A program made the position numbers and the translations under genes. A stretch of 64,000 nucleotides of DNA from Leptospiraceae bacterium. GTDB taxonomy: Bacteria; Spirochaetota; Leptospiria; Turneriellales; Turneriellaceae. The stretch covers positions 1 through 64,000 of the forward strand of contig JANWWS010000013.1 of assembly GCA_025055765.1 (NCBI GenBank), read 5' to 3'. Below are positions 48,672-56,316 of the stretch, piece by piece; positions within the stretch are counted from its first letter, which is position 1, and each line of letters begins with the position of its first letter. The notes under the pieces are model-generated. The model searched no databases and was not told where the DNA came from. It saw nothing but the letters and a program-made list of their open reading frames with translations.

Positions 48672-49619
48672 ATGTTCTTAGCCATCGACATAGGCGGTAC
48701 CACTATTAAATCTGGGCTCGTCGATAGTGAAGGCAAAATCGTGGCATACCATGTGGTGCCCACACAAGGTGAAAGCAACTCCGCCTTTGCGGGTTCCCTA
48801 CGACAGGCTATCTTGCCTCTTCTAAAAAAAAATCTCCCCGATGCCTGTGGCATAGGCTCACCAGGCCCACTTGATTTAGAGAATGGAGAGATTATTGCAT
48901 CGGCCAATATGGCAGGGCTCAAGCATTTCCCTATTGTATCTCAGGTACGCCAAATTTTTTCCGAGCTAGGCTATTGTGCACCTGTCTTCTTAAATAATGA
49001 CGCTAATTGTGCCGCTTTAGGTCAACTTTACTTTGGCCTTGGTAAAGAAAGCCAAGATTTTGCAGTACTTACCTTGGGTACTGGCCTGGGAGGCGGGCTT
49101 ATTTTAAATAAAAAGCTTTTTGGGGGCTACCAAGGTAACGGCTTTGAAGTCGGCCATGTGCCGGTGGCTTGGCCATTTTTCAGGGAGGAATTTGCCGATA
49201 TCCCCCTCATGCGATGTGGTTGTGGATCCCTAGGTTGTGTAGAGACTTTTGCTTCGGCCAGGGGGGTCCAGAATTACTATGCCTACTTTACCGGATCCCC
49301 AAATAAGCGCACGGCCAAGGAAATCGCGGAAATAGCGGAGCAAGACCCTAACGCGCGTAAAACGTTTCGTCTTGCTGCTTTTGCTCTTGCAGGTTTGCTC
49401 CAAGGGCTTATCCACACCCTCAACCTGCCCCTAATTATCATCACAGGGGGGATGGCTGCCGCCGAGAAATGGCTTCGTCCTTCCCTTGAAGAAAAATTGT
49501 TGCCATCCCTATTTCCTATCTTTCGAGAAAGAACGAAAATAGTTTTTACTCAAGGCGATGAGCACTCCGGCGTGTTAGGGGCGGCTGCCCTATGTATTAC
49601 TGATTCTCAAGGCGCATAG
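48672..49619 (+). CDS. ROK-family sugar kinase (glucokinase-like)
   Basis: A 315-residue ROK kinase. The ATP site is FLAIDIGGTTIKSGLVD, the substrate loop is NDANCAALGQLYFG, the catalytic and zinc region is GNGFEVGHVPV with CGCGSLGCVE, and the C-terminal IIITGGMAAAEKW is typical. Likely phosphorylates glucose, but ROK members also use mannose, allose or N-acetyl sugars. Divergent from the atp operon; the stop overlaps the convergent TPR gene by 23 bases. Confidence 0.9.
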   Translation: MFLAIDIGGTTIKSGLVDSEGKIVAYHVVPTQGESNSAFAGSLRQAILPLLKKNLPDACGIGSPGPLDLENGEIIASANMAGLKHFPIVSQVRQIFSELGYCAPVFLNNDANCAALGQLYFGLGKESQDFAVLTLGTGLGGGLILNKKLFGGYQGNGFEVGHVPVAWPFFREEFADIPLMRCGCGSLGCVETFASARGVQNYYAYFTGSPNKRTAKEIAEIAEQDPNARKTFRLAAFALAGLLQGLIHTLNLPLIIITGGMAAAEKWLRPSLEEKLLPSLFPIFRERTKIVFTQGDEHSGVLGAAALCITDSQGA

Positions 49620-51600
49620 CAAGGGCTCGTTTGTTTTGAAAAGCTTCCTGGTTTGAAGGATCAAGCTCGAGGGCTCGATTGAAATCATCTAGAGAGCGGT
49701 GAAGAAGCCCTTGCTTGTAAAAGACAATACCTCTCAAAGTATGAGCTTTTGACAGCCATTCGGGTGGGCTTTTTTGCTGACGGATTAGCGCTGTTAGCTC
49801 TTCTTCGGCTCTTTCTAGAGCTTGGAGAGAGCCTTCTCTTAGCAAAGCTCTTGCTAAGAGTAAGCGCGCATCGTCTGCATTGGCTTTTAAAGCAATGGCA
49901 TTTTGTAGTTTGGCCAAGATAAGGGAAGTTGGTCTTTCGGTATGGAGCATGGCTTCGGCCATGGAAACCAAGGCCCGGTAGCGCATGTCTTCATTTGTAG
50001 CATTTTGCACCCTCTCCCATTGACGGATGGCATCTTCATACTGGCGCCGGCGGCGGTAAATTTCGCCTAATTCTAAGGCAGCAAAGTAGTTGTCATCTTC
50101 CTTAGCCAAGGGATGCCCACTTAGCCTTCGCAGGGACTCTTCGGCTTCCGTTAAGAGCCCAAGATTTAAATAGAGCTCTGCCTGAGATCGCAAGAGTTTT
50201 GTATTATCTGGGTTAATACGAAGCGCTTCTTTAAGCAGGGCCACTGCTTTATGCCCTTCCCCTTTTGACGCATAGAGTTGGGCTAGCTCCACTAAAATAT
50301 CTTCGTTTAAGGAATCAAGATCATGAGCACGGCTCAAAGCCTCTTCGGCTGAGATATAGTCTTTTAATTCCCGATACACCTTGCCCAAATTGTAAAAGGC
50401 CGTCGCTTTTTCTTTTGTTTTTGTCGATAATTCCAAAATTCTCTTTAAAGTAGAAACTGCCTGACTCCACTTACCTTGTGAGATCTGAAGGTCTGCCATT
50501 TCTGAGAGTAAAACCGTATCTTGGGGGGCCTGCTCTAAGGCACGTCTTAAGGCTTCTTCTGCCTGGGCGGTTTTACCTAGTTCCTGAAATAGCTGCGCTA
50601 TATAGCTGTAAACCTGCGGATTTTCACTTCCCAGTTGGACAGCCTTTTGTAAATTCTTTAAGGCCCCTTCGACATCTCCCATCCGGTATAGCACTAAAGC
50701 CAAGTTGTAGTAATATTTTGGATTTTGAGGGGAGAGATCAATAGCCCGCTCAAAGTAATAGCGGGCATTAGAAAGATCACCTTGGGTTGCATGGATAATG
50801 CCTAATTGGGCTGCCGCTTTGTAGGCAAGTTCACCTGCAACGGCTCGCTCGAGAGCACTCAAAAAGGCGGACTTGGCTTCCGCAAATTTTCCTTCTTTCT
50901 TGTACACCATCCCCAAGTTATAATAGGCGAGGGGATCGCCGCTTTCCTCTGTAATTTTTCTCAAGGTGCGCTCCGCAGAGCCATAATCCTGGCTTTCGTA
51001 CTCCAGCTGCCCTTTTAATATACCAGCATCTACGAGATCAGGCCTCAGTGACTGTGCTTTTGCCAGTCGCTCAAGGGCCTCTCGGTAAAGCCCTTTGTGA
51101 CGCAACACAATAGCTAAATTGTAGTGGGCATGAAAATTTTCGGGATCTAAGCGTATAGCCCTCTCGAGAAAATCCGCAGCTAAATTAAATTTTCCCTCCT
51201 CATCGGCAATAATACCTAAGTAAACGAGCGCATAAGCCTTGACCTGATTCGGTTTAGCCGACTCCACGATATCTTGGAAAAGAGCCTGGGCCGGCCTAAT
51301 ATAACCACGACGGTAAAGCTCCACGGCTCTCTTGAGATCCCCATCGTCTGGAAGTTCCAAGGGATAGATTTTTTTCTCATGAGAGCTCTCATGCTCCAAT
51401 AATGGTTCCCCAAAGCGAGATTTCTCGCGCGCCTCCTCCCTTGCTTTAAGGAGGTAATAAACCCCACTGGCAACTAAAATACCGATTAAAATTACCACGG
51501 GTATGGCAAGCAAATAACGAACAGGCTTGTGGCTAATGACAGCTCCCTCTTGGCGAAAATCGCGATCTTCACTTTCTAGCGAAACAATGCGATTTGGCAT
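49597..51600 (-). CDS. Membrane-anchored protein with many TPR repeats
   Basis: A 667-residue protein. After a short cytoplasmic tail there is one membrane helix (YLLAIPVVILIGILVASGVY). About a dozen tetratricopeptide repeats then run from residue 80 to the end, for example GKFNLAADFLERAIRLDPEN, LYREALERLAKAQSLRPDLV and DVEGALKNLQKAVQLGSENP. The last repeat is GLLHRSLDDFNRALELDPSN. Likely a periplasmic scaffold for an envelope complex. Function not recognised. Confidence 0.85.
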   Translation of the reverse strand: MPNRIVSLESEDRDFRQEGAVISHKPVRYLLAIPVVILIGILVASGVYYLLKAREEAREKSRFGEPLLEHESSHEKKIYPLELPDDGDLKRAVELYRRGYIRPAQALFQDIVESAKPNQVKAYALVYLGIIADEEGKFNLAADFLERAIRLDPENFHAHYNLAIVLRHKGLYREALERLAKAQSLRPDLVDAGILKGQLEYESQDYGSAERTLRKITEESGDPLAYYNLGMVYKKEGKFAEAKSAFLSALERAVAGELAYKAAAQLGIIHATQGDLSNARYYFERAIDLSPQNPKYYYNLALVLYRMGDVEGALKNLQKAVQLGSENPQVYSYIAQLFQELGKTAQAEEALRRALEQAPQDTVLLSEMADLQISQGKWSQAVSTLKRILELSTKTKEKATAFYNLGKVYRELKDYISAEEALSRAHDLDSLNEDILVELAQLYASKGEGHKAVALLKEALRINPDNTKLLRSQAELYLNLGLLTEAEESLRRLSGHPLAKEDDNYFAALELGEIYRRRRQYEDAIRQWERVQNATNEDMRYRALVSMAEAMLHTERPTSLILAKLQNAIALKANADDARLLLARALLREGSLQALERAEEELTALIRQQKSPPEWLSKAHTLRGIVFYKQGLLHRSLDDFNRALELDPSNQEAFQNKRALAMRLENQ

Positions 51601-51647
51601 AGCTCCCCTTGCCTAGACACGGTTATAAGTTTTGTCAATAAATTTTA

Positions 51648-51941
51648 TTATAATAGCATGCAACGCACGATTGTGGGCTTAAAGCCTGCCTCTTCATAGA
51701 TTTTTCTTAAGGAGACCTCATTTTGTTTGGTACCTACAGGAAATTTTAAGTAAAGCACCTTTCTTTTCTCAATGGGTTTAACTTCCGCTTGTTCTATGCT
51801 CTGGGAAAAAGCCAAAATTTTCTCCCAAAGAATCTCTTCCGAAAATCGCAACTCACAAATTTTAGGCATAGCCTTCTTCGGCCGAGCACCGAGAGTCGCA
51901 AAGAGACAACAGACAAGCCAAGAAAAAAGCATTTGCTTCAT
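51648..51941 (-). CDS. Small exported protein, unrecognised
   Basis: A 97-residue protein with a signal peptide (KQMLFSWLVCCLFATLGARP) and a mature part of about 75 residues with KVLYLKFPVGTKQNEVSLRK. ATG 51941 has GGTGAGG six bases upstream. An in-frame GTG at 51953 overlaps the stop of the formylglycine-generating-enzyme-fold gene. It is coupled to that gene and probably works with it in the periplasm; no family is known to me. Confidence 0.65.
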   Translation of the reverse strand: MKQMLFSWLVCCLFATLGARPKKAMPKICELRFSEEILWEKILAFSQSIEQAEVKPIEKRKVLYLKFPVGTKQNEVSLRKIYEEAGFKPTIVRCMLL

Positions 51942-51949
51942 AGCATACC

Positions 51950-53089
51950 TCACCGAACAGTTTCGGCACAGCGAAATCCTGCTCTAAAATCTTCCTCGAG
52001 AGAAGGAATACCTCCCACCATCCTCTCATAAACGCGAGCAAAGCGACGTGGCAAAAAAGCAGAGCCCCCCCGAATTACTTTATACTTTCTGCCAAATACA
52101 AGATGAGGTAAGGTATTACCTCGATAAGGCAATAACCAGCTGGAAGTCCATTCCGGTGCATTGCCGCACATACCATAGACACCATAAGGACTAGCATCCT
52201 TCATCTCGCGAACAGGAATAAGACCCCTGCCACTTTCTTCTGTGTTGCACAGTTGAGCGTCAAATTCGTAGCCAATGGGGTATTTGCGTGGCTGAGGAAT
52301 GTAAATAAACTCCTCCTTTTCGTTAATATAACCCTCAAGCCCACTGCCCCTGGCTGCTTTTTCCCATTCTAGCTCACTTGGCAGCCTTCTACCTGCCCAG
52401 CGGCAGTAGGCTTCGGCCAATCGATAGCTTACACCCATAGCAGGCAATTCGCCATCCCCGCTTTCCTTCCAAGTGGGGGGAAAATCAAGCCCTTGTTCCT
52501 CTAAAAAGCGAGTAAATTGCCGGCGTGTGATTTCATATTTGTCAATGTAAAAGGCAGGTAGATCTAAGTAATTTCGGGATGGTCGCGAACTAAGTTCTTC
52601 GTAACGCTTCCTCTTCATCTCCGGGGGCGAGGCATAGTGCAAGCTCTGGGGAATTTCCGAACCAAAGAGAAACTTCCCTTCAGGGATATAGACACCGATA
52701 GCGCCATCTTTGGGATAATACTTTTCTAGGGGTTCTTTGACTTCCTCACGCAGGCTGTCGGGCAAGATGCTTTCAACCTTCTCTTCGAGCTCTAGACTCA
52801 CCCGCATCCCCACCGACAGCCTGCCCGTCCTCTCCTTTATAGCTGCCTGCAAATAGAATTTGTCTTCTTTCACCATGATCTTTTGTACAATGAGCTTGCC
52901 TCGCTTTGCACCTAGAGAATTTGAGATCATCAATTCTTGACTCTCCAGATGCTTAAGCTCAGCCAAGCTATCATCTAAGAGCACCTCAACTTGGCCTGTA
53001 TGTAAATCTAGACGCGAGATTTCCCCTACAAATACTTCTCTTGCCTCTAAGGATATAAACCCCAAAAGCAATAGGCCCACTTGCCTCAT
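51950..53089 (-). CDS. Exported FGE-sulfatase-domain (SUMF1-fold) protein
   Basis: A 379-residue protein with a signal peptide (VGLLLLGFISLEAREV) and an N-terminal beta domain of about 100 residues. A C-terminal formylglycine-generating-enzyme fold follows: YIDKYEITRRQFTRFLEEQG, AEAYCRWAGRRLPSELEWEK, ASPYGVYGMCGNAPEWTSSW and KVIRGGSAF. The copper-binding cysteine pair of true FGE is not evident, so it is more likely a non-sulfatase member used for binding or cell-surface roles. No sulfatase gene is near. GTGA coupling to the small exported gene. Confidence 0.87.
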   Translation of the reverse strand: MRQVGLLLLGFISLEAREVFVGEISRLDLHTGQVEVLLDDSLAELKHLESQELMISNSLGAKRGKLIVQKIMVKEDKFYLQAAIKERTGRLSVGMRVSLELEEKVESILPDSLREEVKEPLEKYYPKDGAIGVYIPEGKFLFGSEIPQSLHYASPPEMKRKRYEELSSRPSRNYLDLPAFYIDKYEITRRQFTRFLEEQGLDFPPTWKESGDGELPAMGVSYRLAEAYCRWAGRRLPSELEWEKAARGSGLEGYINEKEEFIYIPQPRKYPIGYEFDAQLCNTEESGRGLIPVREMKDASPYGVYGMCGNAPEWTSSWLLPYRGNTLPHLVFGRKYKVIRGGSAFLPRRFARVYERMVGGIPSLEEDFRAGFRCAETVR

Positions 53090-53110
53090 GGTTTAATGTC
53101 GTCTTTTCGA

Positions 53111-53926
53111 TTACGGAATTAAATAGCGTTTATAGTAGCGGTGGATGATGTCCCGAATTCGCTCAACGCCAGCCAAAAAAAGAGCGGGTCCTGGTTGTAA
53201 AATTATCTCACTTTCTATTTCGTAGATTTCATTTTTCCTAATGGCTTCTACCTCCTGCCACTTTGCTTCATTTGTAATCCATTCTTTATCGCAGGCTTTG
53301 CCACACCAACTGTTTAGCCAAATTTCGGGATTATGAGAAGCGACTTCCTCTTTGGTGACAATGCGCTCACTTGCTGACTTTCGGCCTCGTGAGAAAAATA
53401 TATCTTCCCCACCGCAGATGAATATAAGTTCCCCTACCCACTCAATACAGCTAATTAAAGGCTCATCCCATTCCTGAAAGAAAACCCTTACCCGGCGACC
53501 TCCACTTTTCTCTATCAGTATCTGCGATTCTTCATGAATCTGCCTTAACTTTTCTTGCCAGCTTTGAATAAGTTTTTTCCCTTCTTCTTCCCGGCTAACG
53601 ATACGTGACAACAATTGCATCACCTCGAATATTTCCTTAAGACTACGCTGGTTCGTAATAAGGACTTGATATCCTTTTTCAATAAGCTTATGCGCAAGAG
53701 CAGCCTGTATATCGGAAAAACCAATAATAAGCTCTGGTTTTAACCGCTCAATTTTCTCCATATTGGCGGATATAAAGGAACTAACCTTTGGTTTTTGCTG
53801 TGCTGCCTGGGGAGGTCTTTTCGTGTAGGCTGAGATACCTACAATACGCCACTCTTCTCCCAACAAATAAAAAAGCTCAGTGCTCTCTTCGGTTAGGCAG
53901 ATAATCCGAGAAGGATAGTCGCTCAT
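53111..53926 (-). CDS. BtuF-like helical-backbone binding protein without signal peptide
   Basis: About 271 residues of the cobalamin/iron-siderophore binding-protein fold (fold III), with RIICLTEESTELFYLLGEEW, ERLKPELIIGFSDIQ, a long backbone helix near residues 120-145 and LILQPGPALFLAGVERIRD in the shape of the family. It has no signal peptide, so it should be cytoplasmic, like other BtuF-like proteins of unclear role. No btuC/btuD or cobalamin riboswitch is nearby. ATG 53926 is preferred over a TTG at 53941. It overlaps the small membrane ORF upstream. Confidence 0.8.
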   Translation of the reverse strand: MSDYPSRIICLTEESTELFYLLGEEWRIVGISAYTKRPPQAAQQKPKVSSFISANMEKIERLKPELIIGFSDIQAALAHKLIEKGYQVLITNQRSLKEIFEVMQLLSRIVSREEEGKKLIQSWQEKLRQIHEESQILIEKSGGRRVRVFFQEWDEPLISCIEWVGELIFICGGEDIFFSRGRKSASERIVTKEEVASHNPEIWLNSWCGKACDKEWITNEAKWQEVEAIRKNEIYEIESEIILQPGPALFLAGVERIRDIIHRYYKRYLIP

Positions 53927-54137
53927 ATTTTTTTTGTTCAAGACTTCTCCAAAGCCGAAGCTCCTTATAAAACCGCTCTTTCGTTTTCCGTTGCCAATTC
54001 ATGGACTTGTAAGGCGTCAGGTAATCCTTCAAGGTGGGCCAAAATAGTAACACAAAGCCCCAGAACACCACAAAAAGACTTAAAGCAACAAAAGCCTTTT
54101 TTTGCCAAGCCACGGGCAACTCCACCGAGATGGGCAA
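53877..54137 (-). CDS. Possible small single-helix membrane protein
   Basis: Up to 86 residues with one strong membrane helix (AFVALSLFVVFWGFVLLFWP) and a basic, charged C-terminal helix (KTKERFYKELRLWRSLEQKK). The only starts are TTG 54137 or internal GTGs, and none has a good ribosome binding site. It overlaps the BtuF-like start by about 50 bases. The sequence looks like a real bitopic protein, but the start and existence are uncertain. Confidence 0.45.
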   Translation of the reverse strand: MPISVELPVAWQKKAFVALSLFVVFWGFVLLFWPTLKDYLTPYKSMNWQRKTKERFYKELRLWRSLEQKKYERLSFSDYLPNRREH

Positions 54138-54162
54138 AGGTGAGAAGCCCTATTTTTAAAAC

Positions 54163-54189
54163 TTGACATGCCAAGTAAAGGACTATGCT
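54163..54189 (+). promoter_or_regulatory. Candidate promoter for the tRNA-Cys/tRNA-Leu/tatD unit
   Basis: A consensus -35 TTGACA (54163-54168) is followed after 15 bases by TATGCT (54184-54189), 15 bases before the tRNA-Cys 5' end. The spacer is shorter than the ideal 17, so strength is uncertain. Confidence 0.5.
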
Positions 54190-54203
54190 TTTTCCTAAAC
54201 ACT

Positions 54204-54275
54204 GGTGTCGTAGCCAAGTGGTAAGGCAGGGCTCTGCAAAAGCCCCATACGCCGGTTCAAATCCGGCCGACACCT
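54204..54275 (+). tRNA. tRNA-Cys (GCA)
   Basis: The acceptor stem GGTGTCG pairs with CGACACC, the anticodon loop CTGCAAA gives GCA for cysteine, and the T arm is GCCGGTTCAAATCCGGC. The discriminator base is U, as expected for tRNA-Cys. CCA is not encoded. tRNA-Leu starts five bases later. Confidence 0.95.
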
Positions 54276-54279
54276 CAAA

Positions 54280-54363
54280 GCCCGAGTGATGGAACAGGTA
54301 GACATACAGGACTTAAAATCCTGGGGCAGTAATGCCGTGCCGGTTCAAGTCCGGCCTCGGGTA
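54280..54363 (+). tRNA. tRNA-Leu (TAA)
   Basis: The acceptor GCCCGAG pairs with CTCGGGT (last pair G-U), the anticodon stem CAGGA/TCCTG encloses CTTAAAA (anticodon TAA), there is a long variable arm (GGGCAGTAATGCC) typical of a class II tRNA, and the T arm is GCCGGTTCAAGTCCGGC. The discriminator is A, as in tRNA-Leu. CCA is not encoded. The tatD reading frame continues straight out of its 3' end. Confidence 0.95.
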
Positions 54364-54372
54364 AAAAGAGCT

Positions 54373-55182
54373 ATTGACAGCCATTGCCATATAGATCTTC
54401 TGCACCAAAAGGGTTTTTCTGAAGAAGAAATATTCGACAAAATCAAAGAATCAGATCTAGTGGGTGTTATTCAAATTGCAGCCCATTATGAAAGCTATAG
54501 CTACAGCAAGAAGCTCGCCCACCGTCAAGATCTACCTTTCGAGATTTGGTATAGCTGTGGCATGCATCCCCATGAAGCTCTTAAGGCAGATCTTGTTAAA
54601 AGCACAGAGTTTATTAAAGCCCATAGAGAAGATAAGAGGCTTGTAGCTATTGGAGAAATTGGCCTTGATTATTATTACCACCCAGAGCAAAAAGAAAAAG
54701 ATTCGGCACAAAAAAAAGTATTTGCCCATTTTCTGGGACTTGCTCAGGAACTACAAATGCCCGTTATTATACACACGAGAGAAGCTCATGAAGATACCGT
54801 GGCCATGCTAAAAGATTTTCAGATACCCTTTTTAATTCACTGTTTTACAGGAAATGCTAAGCAAATGGAAGAATACCTTGAATTGGGGGGATATATCTCT
54901 TTTTCGGGTATTGTCACTTTTAAGAATGCTCTCCCCATCCAAGAGGCAGCTCGTCTTTGCCCGCCTGATCGCATGTTAGTAGAAACCGATGCGCCTTACC
55001 TTGCCCCTGTACCACTACGGGGTAAGGTTAATTTTCCAAGTTACTTATTCCACACCATCGAGTTCTTGGCAACTCTCTGCAACACCTCAAGCGAGGAGCT
55101 AATGTACTTATCCCTTCGCAATACCCATAATTTTTTTGGTCTTAAAGAACAGCAGGTGGAAAAACCTGCTGTTTCTTCTTAG
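54373..55182 (+). CDS. tatD: TatD-family metal-dependent DNase/hydrolase, start unclear
   Basis: A TatD-type amidohydrolase-fold protein. Metal ligands: DSHCHID at the start, IGEIGLDYYY, PVIIHTREAHED, LIHCFTG and VETDAPYLAP. The family normally starts 2-4 residues before DxHCH. Between the tRNA-Leu 3' end (54363) and the conserved motif there is no ATG, GTG or TTG; the closest possible codon is ATT 54373, directly before the aspartate. The alternative is ATG 54289 inside the tRNA, adding 28 residues read from tRNA sequence. I give the ATT coordinate because it yields the usual length (269 residues). It may be made from the processed tRNA precursor. Confidence 0.85.
   Translation: MDSHCHIDLLHQKGFSEEEIFDKIKESDLVGVIQIAAHYESYSYSKKLAHRQDLPFEIWYSCGMHPHEALKADLVKSTEFIKAHREDKRLVAIGEIGLDYYYHPEQKEKDSAQKKVFAHFLGLAQELQMPVIIHTREAHEDTVAMLKDFQIPFLIHCFTGNAKQMEEYLELGGYISFSGIVTFKNALPIQEAARLCPPDRMLVETDAPYLAPVPLRGKVNFPSYLFHTIEFLATLCNTSSEELMYLSLRNTHNFFGLKEQQVEKPAVSS
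55148..55173. terminator. Rho-independent-type hairpin in the 3' end of tatD
   Basis: AACAGCAGGT and ACCTGCTGTT form perfect 10-base arms around a 6-base loop. The hairpin is followed by TTCTTCTT on the plus strand. It lies in the last codons of tatD and just downstream of the convergent gene at 55179, so it could end both transcripts; the U tract is broken by C. Confidence 0.72.
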
Positions 55183-56006
55183 TTGTTTGAGATGGCGATA
55201 ATTTCGTCGCGATTAACTTGGTCGAGGATCTGTTCGTACTCTGGTGAATCTTTGCGGTACTTGAGCTCCGTAGCACGCAAAAGATGCTCGTTTTTCTTTT
55301 TCTTGTAGAAAAGCCTTTCTTGCTCCGTGCCCGCATTGTACTTGGTCATCACAGCCTCTTTGAAGGCATAGGCAGAGGCAAGATAGCGATGGGGTGAGAC
55401 TTCCTGCTCGTATTTGGGGTCGATTTTTAGGTAACGTTCGAGGATATCTATAGTCTGAGGTATGTTGCCTAAATCGGTTTGCTGGATTACCCAATCCCGG
55501 TATACATCGGCCTGCAATTCCTTAAATTTTTCTGATTCTCTTACTTTTTTATTGTTAATATCATCTAGATGGTTGATGGCTCGGGTAAAATAAGTCACCG
55601 CTTTTAGTTTTGCCTCTTGCTTTTTCATTTGAATAATTCTCTCTTCTCTTGCCTTGCGATCTAATGTTTGCCAATACCATTTTTCATTTAGGTTTTTTGC
55701 TTCGGCAGCTTCATCTTTAAATCGCTGCACATCCTCTCGCATCTTTTGGATGATGCTGCGTCCGGTTTGATAGTTTGACAGGGCCAGCCTAAGCTTGTTT
55801 TCCGCATAGGCATCGGAGAGCCTAATTAGGTCATCGAACGATTTTAAATAGGGGCGATAGTCTGGGTTATGCCATTTGGCCTCAGCCTCATCAGCTATGG
55901 ATTTCCCCTCAGGTTGTTGTTGGTTTTGCTGTTGTTGCTGAGCCAAAATGGGAGTCACAAATAGGCTTGTCACAGCCAAGAAGTGCAGGTATTTGTACGC
56001 CTTCAT
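55179..56006 (-). CDS. Secreted helical/TPR-like protein, possible flagellar coiling protein FcpA homologue
   Basis: A 275-residue protein with a signal peptide (HFLAVTSLFVTPILAQ), a Gln-rich start (QQQQQNQQQP) and an otherwise all-helical body. The C-terminal half looks TPR-like (AVTYFTRAINHLDDINNKKV, IPQTIDILERYLKIDPKYEQ, SPHRYLASAYAFKEAVMTKY). In composition and layout it resembles FcpA, the sheath protein that coats and curls the periplasmic flagella of Leptospira; this is recalled similarity, not an alignment. A strong GAGGTGAG precedes the ATG, suggesting high expression. It is a single-gene transcript. Confidence 0.55.
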   Translation of the reverse strand: MKAYKYLHFLAVTSLFVTPILAQQQQQNQQQPEGKSIADEAEAKWHNPDYRPYLKSFDDLIRLSDAYAENKLRLALSNYQTGRSIIQKMREDVQRFKDEAAEAKNLNEKWYWQTLDRKAREERIIQMKKQEAKLKAVTYFTRAINHLDDINNKKVRESEKFKELQADVYRDWVIQQTDLGNIPQTIDILERYLKIDPKYEQEVSPHRYLASAYAFKEAVMTKYNAGTEQERLFYKKKKNEHLLRATELKYRKDSPEYEQILDQVNRDEIIAISNN

Positions 56007-56070
56007 AATCTCACCTCGTTGTGCTTTTTCTGTTATTCGACATCTTGTCTAACCAACTTAAAGTTTTTTT

Positions 56071-56316
56071 ATGCCTCAGCTTTATAGAATCGCTATTTCT
56101 CTTGACATAGCGATGTCAAGTGTAAAAGCTATCCTTATGAGGCTTAGTGTGCTCCTCGCGGCTCTTCTTGTCTTTGCTACCATTACTTTACTTTTCTCAC
56201 CCATGATTTGGCTGGCCACCCTCCTTGCCCCCCTACCCCCCTTGGTTATGTTTCTAATTTTTCAACCTGTGGCCCACATGAACCTTGTAGAGGGTCAAAA
56301 AAATAAAGAGGATTGA
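56071..56316 (+). CDS. Small two-helix membrane protein
   Basis: An 81-residue protein (starts also possible at ATG 56113 or 56137). Two membrane helices are visible: MRLSVLLAALLVFATITLLF and MIWLATLLAPLPPLVMFLIF. A short tail follows. None of the starts has a clear ribosome binding site. Its stop overlaps the TTG start of the RibB gene (TTGA), so the two are cotranslated. Function unknown. Confidence 0.6.
   Translation: MPQLYRIAISLDIAMSSVKAILMRLSVLLAALLVFATITLLFSPMIWLATLLAPLPPLVMFLIFQPVAHMNLVEGQKNKED
56101..56120. repeat. Perfect inverted repeat CTTGACAT-N4-ATGTCAAG
   Basis: Eight-base arms with a four-base spacer, containing TTGACA on both strands. It lies at the start of the small membrane gene and upstream of its later possible starts. 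It could be an operator or chance within coding sequence; no second copy was noticed. Confidence 0.5.

Noticed and set aside
51610..51638. TTGACA followed 17 bases later by TAGGCA before the TPR gene at 51600
   Set aside because: The -10 is poor and would leave almost no leader before the ATG; not enough to call a promoter.
54286..54372. TatD starting at GTG 54286 or ATG 54289
   Set aside because: These codons lie in the acceptor and D-stem of tRNA-Leu; kept only as an alternative in the finding, not as the annotated start.
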